Assembly: GCF_000772955.1 (NCBI RefSeq)
Contig: NZ_JPVO01000050.1
Span: 1-64,000, forward strand
DNA: 64,000 nucleotides
Direction: 5' to 3'
DNA from: Ureibacillus sinduriensis BLB-1 = JCM 15800
GTDB lineage: Bacteria; Bacillota; Bacilli; Bacillales_A; Planococcaceae
The translations under genes were made by a program, and so were the position numbers. Of this stretch, positions 27,516 to 35,539 are shown piece by piece. Position 1 is the stretch's first letter. Each line of letters opens with the position of its first letter. The notes beneath the pieces are model-generated. The model was given only the letters and a program-made list of their open reading frames with translations, was not told the origin of the DNA and searched no databases.

Positions 27516-28068
27516 AGATTACCCCATCTTTCTTCAGAATACAATTGCGATATTGTTTCAAATTTGTAACAATACACATCGACTACTGTAATATAACCTA
27601 ATTTAAATAAAGAATATAGTTTTTCTTAATAATATTTCTATGAAATACCTGACTTAATGTATAGAATTTGCTAAAAATTTACCTAAAATTATCTTACTAA
27701 TAAGAACAAAGAATTAATCAAATATAACTAAGTGAATATTACCATAATTTCGCAATTTTTCAAACTCTATTTTCACCGTTAATAAAGAATGAATGTTTCT
27801 CCCCTGCACAAACTATTATTTCCCCTTATAATCCGGTCACCCAAGCAACTTCTGGATACTGGGAAATCTTGAATCCTTTTAACAGTATTAGTATACGGCA
27901 CACTATTTTTGTTGAAAATAATTAAAAGTGACAAAAATAAGAATGCATTTTGCATATTTACCGTAAATTCCTCTACCATACCGTAATCTTCTCTATTTCA
28001 TTTATTTCAAACTGTAGTAAAATAGATGGTATATCATATAAAATGTATACAAAATGAGGTGTCTTAAA
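27516..28068. other. intergenic between divergent regulators
   Basis: About 550 bp of very AT-rich sequence between the AraC-type and LytTR-type genes. It must contain both promoters. A 66-codon reverse frame at 27779-27979 lacks a good ribosome site and is not called. Confidence 0.5.
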
Positions 28069-28719
28069 TTGGAACCAAAACAGATAGAAGAAATCATGGA
28101 AATAATAAAAGACTTCTTCCCGGAAAATACGTCAATTGCAATATCGGATACAAATGAATATTTATATTATCAACCTAGCAAAAAAGTAGATTTAAAAATT
28201 AAACCCGGTGACCCTATAAAAGATGGTTCTGCCGCTCATCAAGCCCTAACTTATGGACAAAAAATCAATACCTACATTGAATCTGATGTATTCGGTGTTC
28301 CTTACTATGGGATGAGTATTCCTTTAATAGAAGAAGGAGAAACAAAAGGTGCAATTACAGCGATCTTCCCTCAAAAGCCTTCACCATTTTTAACAAACTA
28401 CATTACAATTAAAATTGATGATTGTTGGTACCCTATCAAGCATGATCAAGTGATTTATCTTGAAACTCAATTACGTAAAACGTTTGTAAAAACAATGAAT
28501 CGTGAAGGATATCACCGCTTGAACTTAAGCGATCTCGAGTTATTTTTAGCTCCTGATTCATTTATCCGCTGTCATAGATCATACATTGTGAATATCGATT
28601 ATATCGACGAAGTTCAACCAGATTCTCATTCCACTTTCCTGTTGATTATGAAAGACGGTACAAGAATTCCTGTAAGCCAACGATATGCCAGCTATTTCCG
28701 ACGTTCACTAGGTTTCTAA
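28069..28719 (+). CDS. LytTR-family regulator with PAS-like N-terminal domain
   Basis: 216 aa. TTG at 28069 follows GAGGTG by 7 nt, while ATG 28054 lacks a ribosome site. The C-terminal half is a LytTR DNA-binding domain (IKHDQVIYLETQLRKTFV, DSFIRCHRSYIVNIDYIDEV). The N-terminal 100 residues are not a CheY receiver; NTSIAISDTNEYLYYQPSKK and GVPYYGMSIPLIEEGETKGAI resemble the PAS-like sensory module of soluble chemoreceptors. So this is probably a one-component sensor-regulator. It precedes the CoA-transferase gene on the same strand but a terminator separates them. Confidence 0.85.
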   Translation: MEPKQIEEIMEIIKDFFPENTSIAISDTNEYLYYQPSKKVDLKIKPGDPIKDGSAAHQALTYGQKINTYIESDVFGVPYYGMSIPLIEEGETKGAITAIFPQKPSPFLTNYITIKIDDCWYPIKHDQVIYLETQLRKTFVKTMNREGYHRLNLSDLELFLAPDSFIRCHRSYIVNIDYIDEVQPDSHSTFLLIMKDGTRIPVSQRYASYFRRSLGF

Positions 28720-28801
28720 ACTAGTTGTACACTGGCATACGAACAAGTTATCTAAACCTTTAATTATCCTAATATAAAAAAGTTAAACTTTTTATTATAT
28801 C

Positions 28802-28840
28802 GACCTTTGCATAAACTGCAAAGGTCCTTTGTATTTTTAT
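28802..28840 (+). terminator. terminator of the LytTR gene
   Basis: Stem GACCTTTGCA / TGCAAAGGTC followed by CTTTGTATTTTTATT. Confidence 0.82.
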
Positions 28841-28919
28841 TCAACTTAATTTACCGCCCTTTTCTCTAAGGAGTTATCTATTTAATCGAAACGTACAATT
28901 TATTCTCGAAAAAACAATT

Positions 28920-28933
28920 TTTAAGCACTTTCA
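28920..28933. promoter_or_regulatory. possible cre (CcpA) site
   Basis: Reverse strand TGAAAGTGCTTAAA fits 12 of 14 positions of the consensus TGWAARCGYTWNCW, 134 nt upstream of the CoA-transferase start. Carbon catabolite control of acetate metabolism would make sense, but the central CG is TG here. Confidence 0.3.
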
Positions 28934-29004
28934 TGCGCTTTATGGAGATTTTGTGACATTACAATGCTATTATTAATTATGCAAGTTGAAAATAAATTCA
29001 ACAG

Positions 29005-29019
29005 ATTTTACAGAAAATT
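29005..29019. promoter_or_regulatory. CodY-box-like sequence upstream of the CoA-transferase
   Basis: ATTTTACAGAAAATT differs from the CodY consensus AATTTTCWGAAAATT at two positions. It lies 48 nt upstream of the start codon. Confidence 0.4.
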
Positions 29020-29067
29020 CTACACAATTTTCTCTTTTTCACTTTAATATAGGGGAGGATTTTTAAT

Positions 29068-30588
29068 ATGGATTCAAGAGTTGAGAAACGTTTAGGTTTA
29101 AAAGAATTAGCAGATAAAGTAGTATCTGCTGATCAAGCTGCTGCACTTATTGGTGACGGCGATGTAGTAGGTATGAGTGGTTTTACACGTGCCGGGGATG
29201 CAAAAGTTGTACCAATGGCATTGGTTGAACGTGCAAAAAATGAAAATTTTAAAATTGATATTTATACTGGTGCATCACTAGGACCAGAAGTGGACAAGTA
29301 CTTAGCTGAAGCTGGGGTTATTCGCAAACGTGGACCTTTCATAGCTGACTCAGGTATCCGTAACCAAATTAACTCTGGTAATGTTTATTACGTAGATGCC
29401 CACCTATCTCACAATGCTGAGTTAGTGCGCCAAGGAATCATCGGGCCTATTAAATACTTAATTTTGGAAGCTACTGCGATTACTGAAGATGGTTTAATTA
29501 TCCCTACAACTTCTGTAGGTAACTCACCAATATTTGCTGAGTACGCGGAAAATATTATCGTAGAATTGAACATCTCTCATCCAGAGAGCCTTATCGGTAT
29601 TCACGATATTTATGTTCCAGGACCTCAAGGACAACGTGAACCAATTCCGATGACTGATGCTGTAAAACGTATTGGTGAAATTGGTATTAAAGTTGATCCT
29701 GCAAAAATTAAAGCAATCGTTGTTTCTGAAGAGCCAGATGCTCCTTCATTAATCGTTCCTCCAGATGAAGAAACGCAAACTATGGCAAATCTTTTGCTTG
29801 ATTTCTTCCGTTCTGAAATTAAAGCTGGTCGCCTAACAAATAAATTAATGCCACTTCAATCAGGCGTAGGTTCAGTTGCAAATGCTGTATTGGATGGCTT
29901 TGCAAATTCCGAATTTGAAGACTTGGTTGTGGCGTCTGAAGTACTTCAAGATGCAGTATTCAATTTGATCGATGCTGGTAAAGTAAGCTTTGCAGCTGCA
30001 ACTTCTATTACTATTTCTGAAGAATTACAGAAAAAAGTTTATGGAAACCTTGAAAAATATGCAGATAAGCTATGCTTACGTCCACAAGAAATTTCTAACC
30101 ATCCGGAAGTAATCCGTCGACTCGGATTAATTTCTATCAATACAGCACTAGAGTTGGATATTTACGGAAACGTAAACTCCACACATGTTAGCGGAACAAA
30201 AATGATGAACGGTATCGGTGGATCTGGAGACTTTGCTCGTAATGCTCGTCTAGGGATTTTCGTAACGAAGTCATATGCTAAAGGCGGTGCTATTTCTTCT
30301 ATCGTTCCTATGGTATCTCACGTTGACCATACAGAACATGATGTAGACGTAATTGTAACTGAACAAGGTATTGCAGATTTACGTGGACTAGCACCTAAAG
30401 AGCGTGCAGTACTAATTATTGAAAACTGTGTTCACCCAGATTTCAAAGAACAAATGTGGGATTACTATAATCGTGCTGTGGAAGCTACTGGTAATGCTCA
30501 AACTCCTCATATCTTGGAGGAAGCACTTTCTTGGCACGTTAACCTAGCTAAAAACAAAACAATGAAAAAAGAAGTATCTAAAGCTTAA
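29068..30588 (+). CDS. succinyl-CoA:acetate CoA-transferase family
   Basis: 506 aa, the length of class I acetyl-CoA hydrolase/transferases such as AarC. Very similar in order of blocks: GDVVGMSGFTRAGDAK, GASLGPEVD, EATAITEDGLIIPTTSVGNS, PLQSGVGSVANAVL, and STHVSGTKMMNGIGGSGDFARNA. The catalytic glutamate is Glu291 in ASEVLQDAV. It transfers CoA between succinyl-CoA or another acyl-CoA and acetate. Strong ribosome site GGGGAGG. CodY- and cre-like sites lie upstream. Substrate choice (succinate versus propionate) cannot be read from sequence alone. Confidence 0.9.
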   Translation: MDSRVEKRLGLKELADKVVSADQAAALIGDGDVVGMSGFTRAGDAKVVPMALVERAKNENFKIDIYTGASLGPEVDKYLAEAGVIRKRGPFIADSGIRNQINSGNVYYVDAHLSHNAELVRQGIIGPIKYLILEATAITEDGLIIPTTSVGNSPIFAEYAENIIVELNISHPESLIGIHDIYVPGPQGQREPIPMTDAVKRIGEIGIKVDPAKIKAIVVSEEPDAPSLIVPPDEETQTMANLLLDFFRSEIKAGRLTNKLMPLQSGVGSVANAVLDGFANSEFEDLVVASEVLQDAVFNLIDAGKVSFAAATSITISEELQKKVYGNLEKYADKLCLRPQEISNHPEVIRRLGLISINTALELDIYGNVNSTHVSGTKMMNGIGGSGDFARNARLGIFVTKSYAKGGAISSIVPMVSHVDHTEHDVDVIVTEQGIADLRGLAPKERAVLIIENCVHPDFKEQMWDYYNRAVEATGNAQTPHILEEALSWHVNLAKNKTMKKEVSKA

Positions 30589-30598
30589 TGTATGATTG

Positions 30599-30636
30599 GG
30601 GAGTTTCACTAATGGTGAAACTCCCTTTTCTTTTTA
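30599..30636 (+). terminator. terminator of the CoA-transferase gene
   Basis: Stem GGGAGTTTCAC / GTGAAACTCCC followed by TTTTCTTTTT. Confidence 0.92.
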
Positions 30637-30638
30637 TT

Positions 30639-30670
30639 AAAAAACGACAACGATATCGTTGTCGTTTTTT
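30639..30670. terminator. palindromic terminator of the 96-aa gene
   Basis: Perfect palindrome AAAACGACAACGAT / ATCGTTGTCGTTTT flanked by A and T runs, just past the stop of the convergent leftward gene. Confidence 0.85.
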
Positions 30671-30676
30671 CATCTT

Positions 30677-30967
30677 CTAATGAAGTTGTTTTTGATCCGC
30701 TTCATTGTAATAGGCTAATGCCGTCTGTGCCCCGCCTTCGGAAACGAAGTTGTTTTCTCGAATTTGTGTCGATCTCGCACTTGCTGGTGTTTCCGCAATT
30801 TCTTTTAATGATTCATTATCAAAGTGCTGTCTCGAACCGAAAAGTTGGGATTTCATATCTTTAAAAAACTTTACTGTATTATCCCGATTTTCCTTCTTAC
30901 TTAAGAATGAAGCTGCACCAGCAACTAACGCTGTCATTACTACACCTTTTCCTTTTAATTTCGCCAT
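30677..30967 (-). CDS. small protein behind a sigma-B promoter
   Basis: 96 aa, ribosome site GGAGGGG. N-terminal hydrophobic stretch GVVMTALVAGAASFLS followed by a charged tail (SKKENRDNTVKFFKDMKSQLFG), loosely like YtxH-type stress proteins, then a polar C-terminus without motifs. A perfect sigma-B promoter lies 36-60 nt upstream, so I infer a general stress protein. I do not recognise a specific family. Confidence 0.8.
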   Translation of the reverse strand: MAKLKGKGVVMTALVAGAASFLSKKENRDNTVKFFKDMKSQLFGSRQHFDNESLKEIAETPASARSTQIRENNFVSEGGAQTALAYYNEADQKQLH

Positions 30968-31002
30968 GATTAATCCCCTCCAAAAAAGTGTTATGGTTTA
31001 CT

Positions 31003-31027
31003 TTTCCCTAATCTGATTCATTTAAAC
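31003..31027 (-). promoter_or_regulatory. sigma-B promoter of the 96-aa stress gene
   Basis: Reverse strand GTTTAA, 13-nt spacer, GGGAAA: the same hexamers and spacing as the rsbV promoter in this window. Confidence 0.82.
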
Positions 31028-31040
31028 AGTGGATTTCATT

Positions 31041-31066
31041 GTTTAAAGTCTATAAAGATGAGGAAA
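31041..31066 (+). promoter_or_regulatory. probable sigma-B promoter of the 35-aa peptide gene
   Basis: GTTTAA, 14-nt spacer, AGGAAA (6/6 and 5/6). Its -35 is 13 nt from the divergent one, forming back-to-back promoters. Confidence 0.5.
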
Positions 31067-31142
31067 GGATATATAACAAATTTTTATATGGATAATATCT
31101 TCTGAGAAGAACATTTAATTTATTTTAGAGGAGGAATTAATC

Positions 31143-31250
31143 ATGATAAATAATAAAGAAGTTACCTATGACTGGAAAGAAGTTACTTCCATAATAATCG
31201 CTTCATCACTCTTGACTTCCATCATTTACGGAATTTCATTTATTTATTAG
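31143..31250 (+). CDS. 35-aa single-span membrane peptide
   Basis: ATG preceded 7-8 nt by the strong ribosome site AGAGGAGG; 35 codons to TAG, followed by a terminator at 31325. N-terminus is charged (MINNKEVTYDWKEV), then one hydrophobic span (TSIIIASSLLTSIIYGISFIY) reaching the end. Predicted as a single-pass membrane peptide. Possibly sigma-B dependent. Function unknown. Confidence 0.72.
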   Translation: MINNKEVTYDWKEVTSIIIASSLLTSIIYGISFIY

Positions 31251-31324
31251 TCGGATCTTCTGTTTCTTATAAGTGGATGTATTCATTTTTTGCTCGCCTA
31301 CTCCCCAATCATTCCATTATAAAA

Positions 31325-31371
31325 GGGTGCCTAAACTTGTAGCTTTCTACAGAATAGGCACCCGATTTTTT
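31325..31371. terminator. bidirectional terminator, 35-aa gene / GNAT gene
   Basis: Stem GGGTGCCTA / TAGGCACCC, with GATTTTTTAT on the forward side and CTTTTATAATGG on the reverse side. Confidence 0.87.
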
Positions 31372-31651
31372 ATGCTTTTATATCGTTATATGCTTCACTT
31401 TTTTCAAACGCCGCCACTACATACGAACAAATGGCATTCATTTTCAAATCATTTTCTCTGGCATAATCTGCTGCTCTGTCTAGCAATTTTTTTGCCACCC
31501 CTTGACCACGCAAAGCATCTGAAACATAGGTATGCGTCATATCCATAATACTATCCCGCTCTACCCATTCTATTTCTGCCAGTTTTTCTCCATCTTGTTC
31601 ATATTCAAATGCAAAATGTTTCGGACTATTTTCTACCAATTTAAACTCCAT
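31370..31651 (-). CDS. small GNAT-fold N-acetyltransferase
   Basis: 93 aa, the short YjdJ-type GNAT family. The acetyl-CoA loop is visible as SDALRGQGVAKKLLDRAADYAREN, and the fold ends CSYVVAAFEKSEAY. Start has GGGAGG. Cytoplasmic; acceptor substrate unknown. Confidence 0.86.
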   Translation of the reverse strand: MEFKLVENSPKHFAFEYEQDGEKLAEIEWVERDSIMDMTHTYVSDALRGQGVAKKLLDRAADYARENDLKMNAICSYVVAAFEKSEAYNDIKA

Positions 31652-31747
31652 TATTCATCCCTCCCATTTGCTAAAATATAACATAATAGAACTCTATATG
31701 GTACTGATTTGCCTCTTTATCAAAATGACAGAGGACAACAGATTAAT

Positions 31748-32662
31748 CTATTTAAACCAAGAAGAAACCGTATCAATCAGGTTGGCGAAAAAGTTTTTCA
31801 CACCATTCCAGAACCCTTCATCTTGCATGAGTTCCCCATATTTATCTTCAAACTTTGTTGCTAAATCTGTTAATTGGTCGGATAGCTTAGAAAAATCAAT
31901 ATCGAGCTTGCTGATACGATCCATTAAATCGACTAATAATTGACGGTCCTGCTCGCTCAGCTCAATATTCAATTTTGCCAATTGATCTTTAACAATTTGC
32001 TCTACTTCCTCCTTAGTTGCTGGATTTAACTCGGAGATTTGTTGTTTAATACCCGTTAATAGCTCTGCGATCTGTTCGTCAGTAATATTGGCATTTTCCG
32101 CAATTTGAGTAGCTACGGAAAGTTCATCATTTGCTACGTCTGTACGTTCCGTATTCAGTGTTTCACCTGTCTTCACTTCATATGCCTTGTAAATGCCTAC
32201 AAGTGCAGAATGCCCGGTTACAGGTTTCGGGGCAGCAATTTCCACAGTAGCGTCTTCTATTCCAGCTGTTAACATTGCATTGGCATACATTTCAGATGTT
32301 ACTTGTGTAATATTATCAGGGGTTACAATACTTATAATTAACCCTTTGCCTTCTTCCTCACGCGTAATTTTTGCTGAAGAATACATTCTTGAACTCGGAT
32401 TACTATCCCTAATATATTTGGCTAAGTCTTCACCAGAAACTGTGATTTCATCTACTTCCGCTTCCTTATCAACTTGCAATGCCTCTTTTACAGTTACCTT
32501 TTCAGACTCCGATAAGTTTGCTCCGTAAACAATAATCGGCACTCCTAGTTTTTCATTTATGGCTTTTTGACTATTATCAGCAGCCAAGGTACTCATCGGC
32601 AGCATTACGGAAGCTAAAAATACAAATGTTGCAACAATCGATAACCATTTTTGCTTCATCAC
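31748..32662 (-). CDS. secreted DUF1002 protein (YpuA-like)
   Basis: 304 aa. Signal peptide WLSIVATFVFLASVMLPMSTLAA at the N-terminus with a likely AxA cleavage site. The conserved DUF1002 body follows (GVPIIVYGANLSESEKVTVKEAL, SSAKITREEEGKGLIISIVTPDNIT, GHSALVGIYKAYE), then a helical C-terminal region (SKLDIDFSKLSDQLTDLATKF). Extracellular or wall-associated; role unknown, as for B. subtilis YpuA. GTG/ATG double start. Confidence 0.85.
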   Translation of the reverse strand: MMKQKWLSIVATFVFLASVMLPMSTLAADNSQKAINEKLGVPIIVYGANLSESEKVTVKEALQVDKEAEVDEITVSGEDLAKYIRDSNPSSRMYSSAKITREEEGKGLIISIVTPDNITQVTSEMYANAMLTAGIEDATVEIAAPKPVTGHSALVGIYKAYEVKTGETLNTERTDVANDELSVATQIAENANITDEQIAELLTGIKQQISELNPATKEEVEQIVKDQLAKLNIELSEQDRQLLVDLMDRISKLDIDFSKLSDQLTDLATKFEDKYGELMQDEGFWNGVKNFFANLIDTVSSWFK

Positions 32663-32749
32663 ATATTATCCCCTTTAAATGTTTTTTCAACAATTAGTAC
32701 GTAAAAGAAAGTAAAAGGTTCCAAAGTCTTGACCGGGCACTCTTATTAT

Positions 32750-32790
32750 AAAACAAGCTGTGACACATGATATAGTAGTCACAGCTTATT
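32750..32790 (-). terminator. terminator of cvfB
   Basis: Reverse strand stem AAGCTGTGAC / GTCACAGCTT followed by GTTTTATAAT. Confidence 0.85.
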
Positions 32791-32798
32791 ACTCTTCC

Positions 32799-33653
32799 TT
32801 ATATGATTTCTGTCCAGCCATCTTGTTGCTTAATTTTACCGGCTTTCATTAACGTACCGAGCGCTCTTTTAAAAGCACCTTTACTCATATGGAACATTTC
32901 TGTTATTTCTTCAGGTGAGGACTTGTCCCCAAATGGCATCTTACCGCCAACGCTTTGTAAATAAGCATAGACGGCTTCTGCATCTTGTCCAAGTCTTTCA
33001 TGCTTTCTTGGCAACATGGACCCGTTTAATGAGCCATCTTCTTTTACGGCGATAATTCGAACTTCAACTTCTTGACCGAGTCTAGGTTCTGCTTCCATCT
33101 CTGTATTATGAACAAAAATACGGTAGGGTTCTTCTATTCCGAGTAAAAACGAACCTACTGGCAATAATCGGTATGGACGGGCTTTGATGTTTTTATTATG
33201 CATATCCTCATAGGCACCTTCATACAATTCATTTACCTTTTCTTCCGTAATTAAACGTCCGAATAAATCCCCATTCCGGTCTGTACGAAGTGTTAAAAAG
33301 AGATGGTCTCCAACCTTTGGCCATACACTTTGTATGGGTGGCAGATCTTCAGCTTTGACCAGTACCTCCCTGGATGAACCGATGTCAACAAATGCTCCCT
33401 CTTTAGTCACTTTTATAACTCGTGCCCAGCCGTATTCCCCCTGCAAGATTGCTGGAATTGCACTTGTTGCTTGTAAATCTCCTCGGCGATCGGCATATAG
33501 GAACACCTTAACTCTTTCCCCGATTGTTAAAGGCGTTTGAACATCGGAACTGTTTAGAGGGATTTCGATATGCCCATCTGTTAGTATCCACTTCGATCCC
33601 TGCGCTTCTAATACTGTTAATTCAACAACTTGACCTGATTGTAATTCGCTCAA
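32799..33653 (-). CDS. cvfB: CvfB/YitL S1-domain RNA-binding protein
   Basis: 284 aa. Tandem S1-like domains (EGAFVDIGSSREVLVKAEDLP near 90; LGIEEPYRIFVHNTEMEAEPRLGQEVEVRIIAV near 170) and a C-terminal winged helix (SPEEITEMFHMSKGAFKRALGTLMKAGKIKQ). This is the CvfB arrangement, linked to RNA binding and virulence-gene expression in Staphylococcus. TTG start with AAAGGAAA. Confidence 0.87.
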   Translation of the reverse strand: MSELQSGQVVELTVLEAQGSKWILTDGHIEIPLNSSDVQTPLTIGERVKVFLYADRRGDLQATSAIPAILQGEYGWARVIKVTKEGAFVDIGSSREVLVKAEDLPPIQSVWPKVGDHLFLTLRTDRNGDLFGRLITEEKVNELYEGAYEDMHNKNIKARPYRLLPVGSFLLGIEEPYRIFVHNTEMEAEPRLGQEVEVRIIAVKEDGSLNGSMLPRKHERLGQDAEAVYAYLQSVGGKMPFGDKSSPEEITEMFHMSKGAFKRALGTLMKAGKIKQQDGWTEII

Positions 33654-33691
33654 TTTTGTTTTTCCTTTCCACTTTTTAAATAGAAGTGCTT

Positions 33692-34102
33692 TTATTGTTC
33701 TTTCATTGCTTCCAGTCTTTTCACTAGGTGTGATTCTTCTTCCAGTAGTTGGACAAGGTCAGCTATTCGATCAATCGAATTCCAGCTTAAGTGGTGTTCG
33801 ATTCCTTCAACATCTTCATATATGCGCTCTTCATCGACACCAATTAGTCTTAAAAACTGTTCAAGCAATTCATGCCTCTTAACAAGGCGCTTCCCCAGTT
33901 TTTCCCCCTTTGATGTTAATGTAAGCCCTCTATATTTTTCATATACTAAGTATCCATCTTTATCTAGTTTTTGCACCATTTTGGTTACTGAGGAAGGGAG
34001 AACAGATAATGCCTCAGCTATGTCCGACACCCTCGCATATCCTTTATTTTCAATTAACAAATAAATTTGCTCGATATGATCCTCCATACTAGGTGTTGGC
34101 AT
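33692..34102 (-). CDS. mntR: manganese transport regulator MntR
   Basis: 136 aa, DtxR/MntR family. The helix-turn-helix is [24 protein letters not shown]. Metal ligands of B. subtilis MntR correspond to [11 protein letters not shown] (Asp8, Glu11) and [21 protein letters not shown] (Glu and His ligands). ATG 34102 follows GAGGAG. It represses Mn2+ uptake genes; no mnt transporter is encoded nearby. Confidence 0.95.
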   Translation of the reverse strand: MPTPSMEDHIEQIYLLIENKGYARVSDIAEALSVLPSSVTKMVQKLDKDGYLVYEKYRGLTLTSKGEKLGKRLVKRHELLEQFLRLIGVDEERIYEDVEGIEHHLSWNSIDRIADLVQLLEEESHLVKRLEAMKEQ

Positions 34103-34203
34103 AACAAGTCTCCTCACTTTCAAAATATCATTTTAATTTTACTACAACAGTACTAAAAAGGTAACTTAAAACAATTAAGTAGCGTATATCCATTAATTTT
34201 ATT

Positions 34204-34245
34204 AAAAATGTCCAAGAGTCCTTTACGGACTCATTGGACATTTTA
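34204..34245 (-). terminator. terminator of the comFB-like gene
   Basis: Long stem TGTCCAA..AGTCC / GGACT..TTGGACA with flanking A/T runs; it overlaps the stop codon. Confidence 0.85.
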
Positions 34246-34527
34246 GTTTTTATGGTTTGTTTTTTTTCCGGCTGTATGAATTGCCGTAATTATACGTTTA
34301 TTAATTTTCTCCAGTTGCTCGGGTGCTTTTAGAGCAATGAAAGCTTCTTCCCTAGCGTCATTGCTTGATACGTAATACGTTGGCAAATTATTTAATGCTT
34401 CTGAAGCAATAGTCATTTGACAATCATCGCAATCACAGAACGTTTGATAATCAGGACTCTGCAACAAAAATCTTACAAGGCCCAGCACGATTTCTTCTGT
34501 TACATTTTTAAGTATTGGCTTTGCCAA
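34243..34527 (-). CDS. ComFB-family protein
   Basis: About 94 aa if started at TTG 34527, 9 nt after AGGTAGG; an upstream TTG at 34569 lacks a ribosome site. The ComFB signature is clear: NVTEEIVLGLV, then the Cys cluster CDCDDC, then EALNNLPTYYV. In Bacillus comFB is inside the comF competence operon, but here it stands alone. ComFB-domain proteins have been reported to bind c-di-GMP in other bacteria; not shown here. Confidence 0.82.
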   Translation of the reverse strand: MAKPILKNVTEEIVLGLVRFLLQSPDYQTFCDCDDCQMTIASEALNNLPTYYVSSNDAREEAFIALKAPEQLEKINKRIITAIHTAGKKTNHKN

Positions 34528-34640
34528 AGATTTTCGCCTACCTATTTTTATTAATCTTTTTTTAATCAATTTATTTATTGCTATTCAATTAATTGATATG
34601 TGCATAAGTTACATAATTAATACATCTTGCTTCATTTCAT

Positions 34641-35402
34641 TTATAAATTGGCGTCCATTTCCAATAGTATCGGGCAATGATCACTGCCTAGTACATGCGG
34701 ATGAATGTCTGTTTTGAGAACCTGTTCCACCAACCGATTGGAAATAATGAAGTAATCAATTCTCCAACCAATATTTCGTTCACGTACCTTGTTCATATAA
34801 GACCACCAAGTAAATGCATCTTCCCTCTCCGGGTTAAAATATCTATAAGAATCGGTAAATCCAGCTTTAAGTAACTCTGTCATTTTGCCCCGTTCTTCAA
34901 AAGTAAAACCTGAATTCCCGATATTCGATTTTGCATTTTTCAAATCTTTATCTTCATGGGCAACATTCAGGTCTCCACAATAGATTACCGGCTTTTCAAG
35001 ATCTAATTTCTGTAAATACCGTGATAATTTCTCTTCCCAGTCAAGCCTCTTTGGTAAACGCGCTAAATCCCTTTGTGAATTGGGGGTATATACATTCACT
35101 AAATAGAATGTGTCATACTCCAGAGTAATAATACGTCCTTCCGACTCATTTTCTTCCTCCCCGACTCCGTATGATACTGTTAGCGGCTCATGTTTTGCAA
35201 ATATGGCCGTACCTGAGTAGCCTTTTTTCTCGGCATAATTCCAGTATTGATGATAGCCTTCAAACGGTAATTCAATTTGTCCTTCTTGACATTTCGTTTC
35301 TTGGATACAGAAAAAATCTGCGTCTGCTTCATTAAAATAATCGATAAAACCTTTTTTCACACAAGCACGTATTCCATTTACATTCCACGATATGAATTTC
35401 AT
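34641..35402 (-). CDS. exoA: exodeoxyribonuclease III (AP endonuclease)
   Basis: 253 aa, family length 252. Motifs: KFISWNVNGIRA, FFCIQETKCQ (metal-binding Glu), GDLNVAHEDKDL and the C-terminal LGSDHCPILLE with the catalytic His. Base-excision repair of abasic sites. ATG 35402 follows GAGAGGT; nine upstream codons in frame lack a ribosome site. Confidence 0.95.
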   Translation of the reverse strand: MKFISWNVNGIRACVKKGFIDYFNEADADFFCIQETKCQEGQIELPFEGYHQYWNYAEKKGYSGTAIFAKHEPLTVSYGVGEEENESEGRIITLEYDTFYLVNVYTPNSQRDLARLPKRLDWEEKLSRYLQKLDLEKPVIYCGDLNVAHEDKDLKNAKSNIGNSGFTFEERGKMTELLKAGFTDSYRYFNPEREDAFTWWSYMNKVRERNIGWRIDYFIISNRLVEQVLKTDIHPHVLGSDHCPILLEMDANL

Positions 35403-35461
35403 TGCAAACCTCTCTATGTATAGATTCATATTTTCTGCTATATTTGGCGGTTAGCTAAACT

Positions 35462-35502
35462 AAAAAAGATAAGACAAAGTCCTATAAGACGACTTTGTCT
35501 TT
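35462..35502 (-). terminator. terminator of murB
   Basis: Reverse strand stem AAGACAAAGTC / GACTTTGTCTT followed by ATCTTTTTTAG. Confidence 0.85.
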
Positions 35503-35539
35503 ACCATACGCCCCTTTTTAAAGGCACGTTCTAAAGTTA

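Noticed and set aside
27779-27979. 66-codon reverse frame between the AraC and LytTR genes
   Set aside because: No good ribosome site and no coding-like composition in an AT-rich promoter region.
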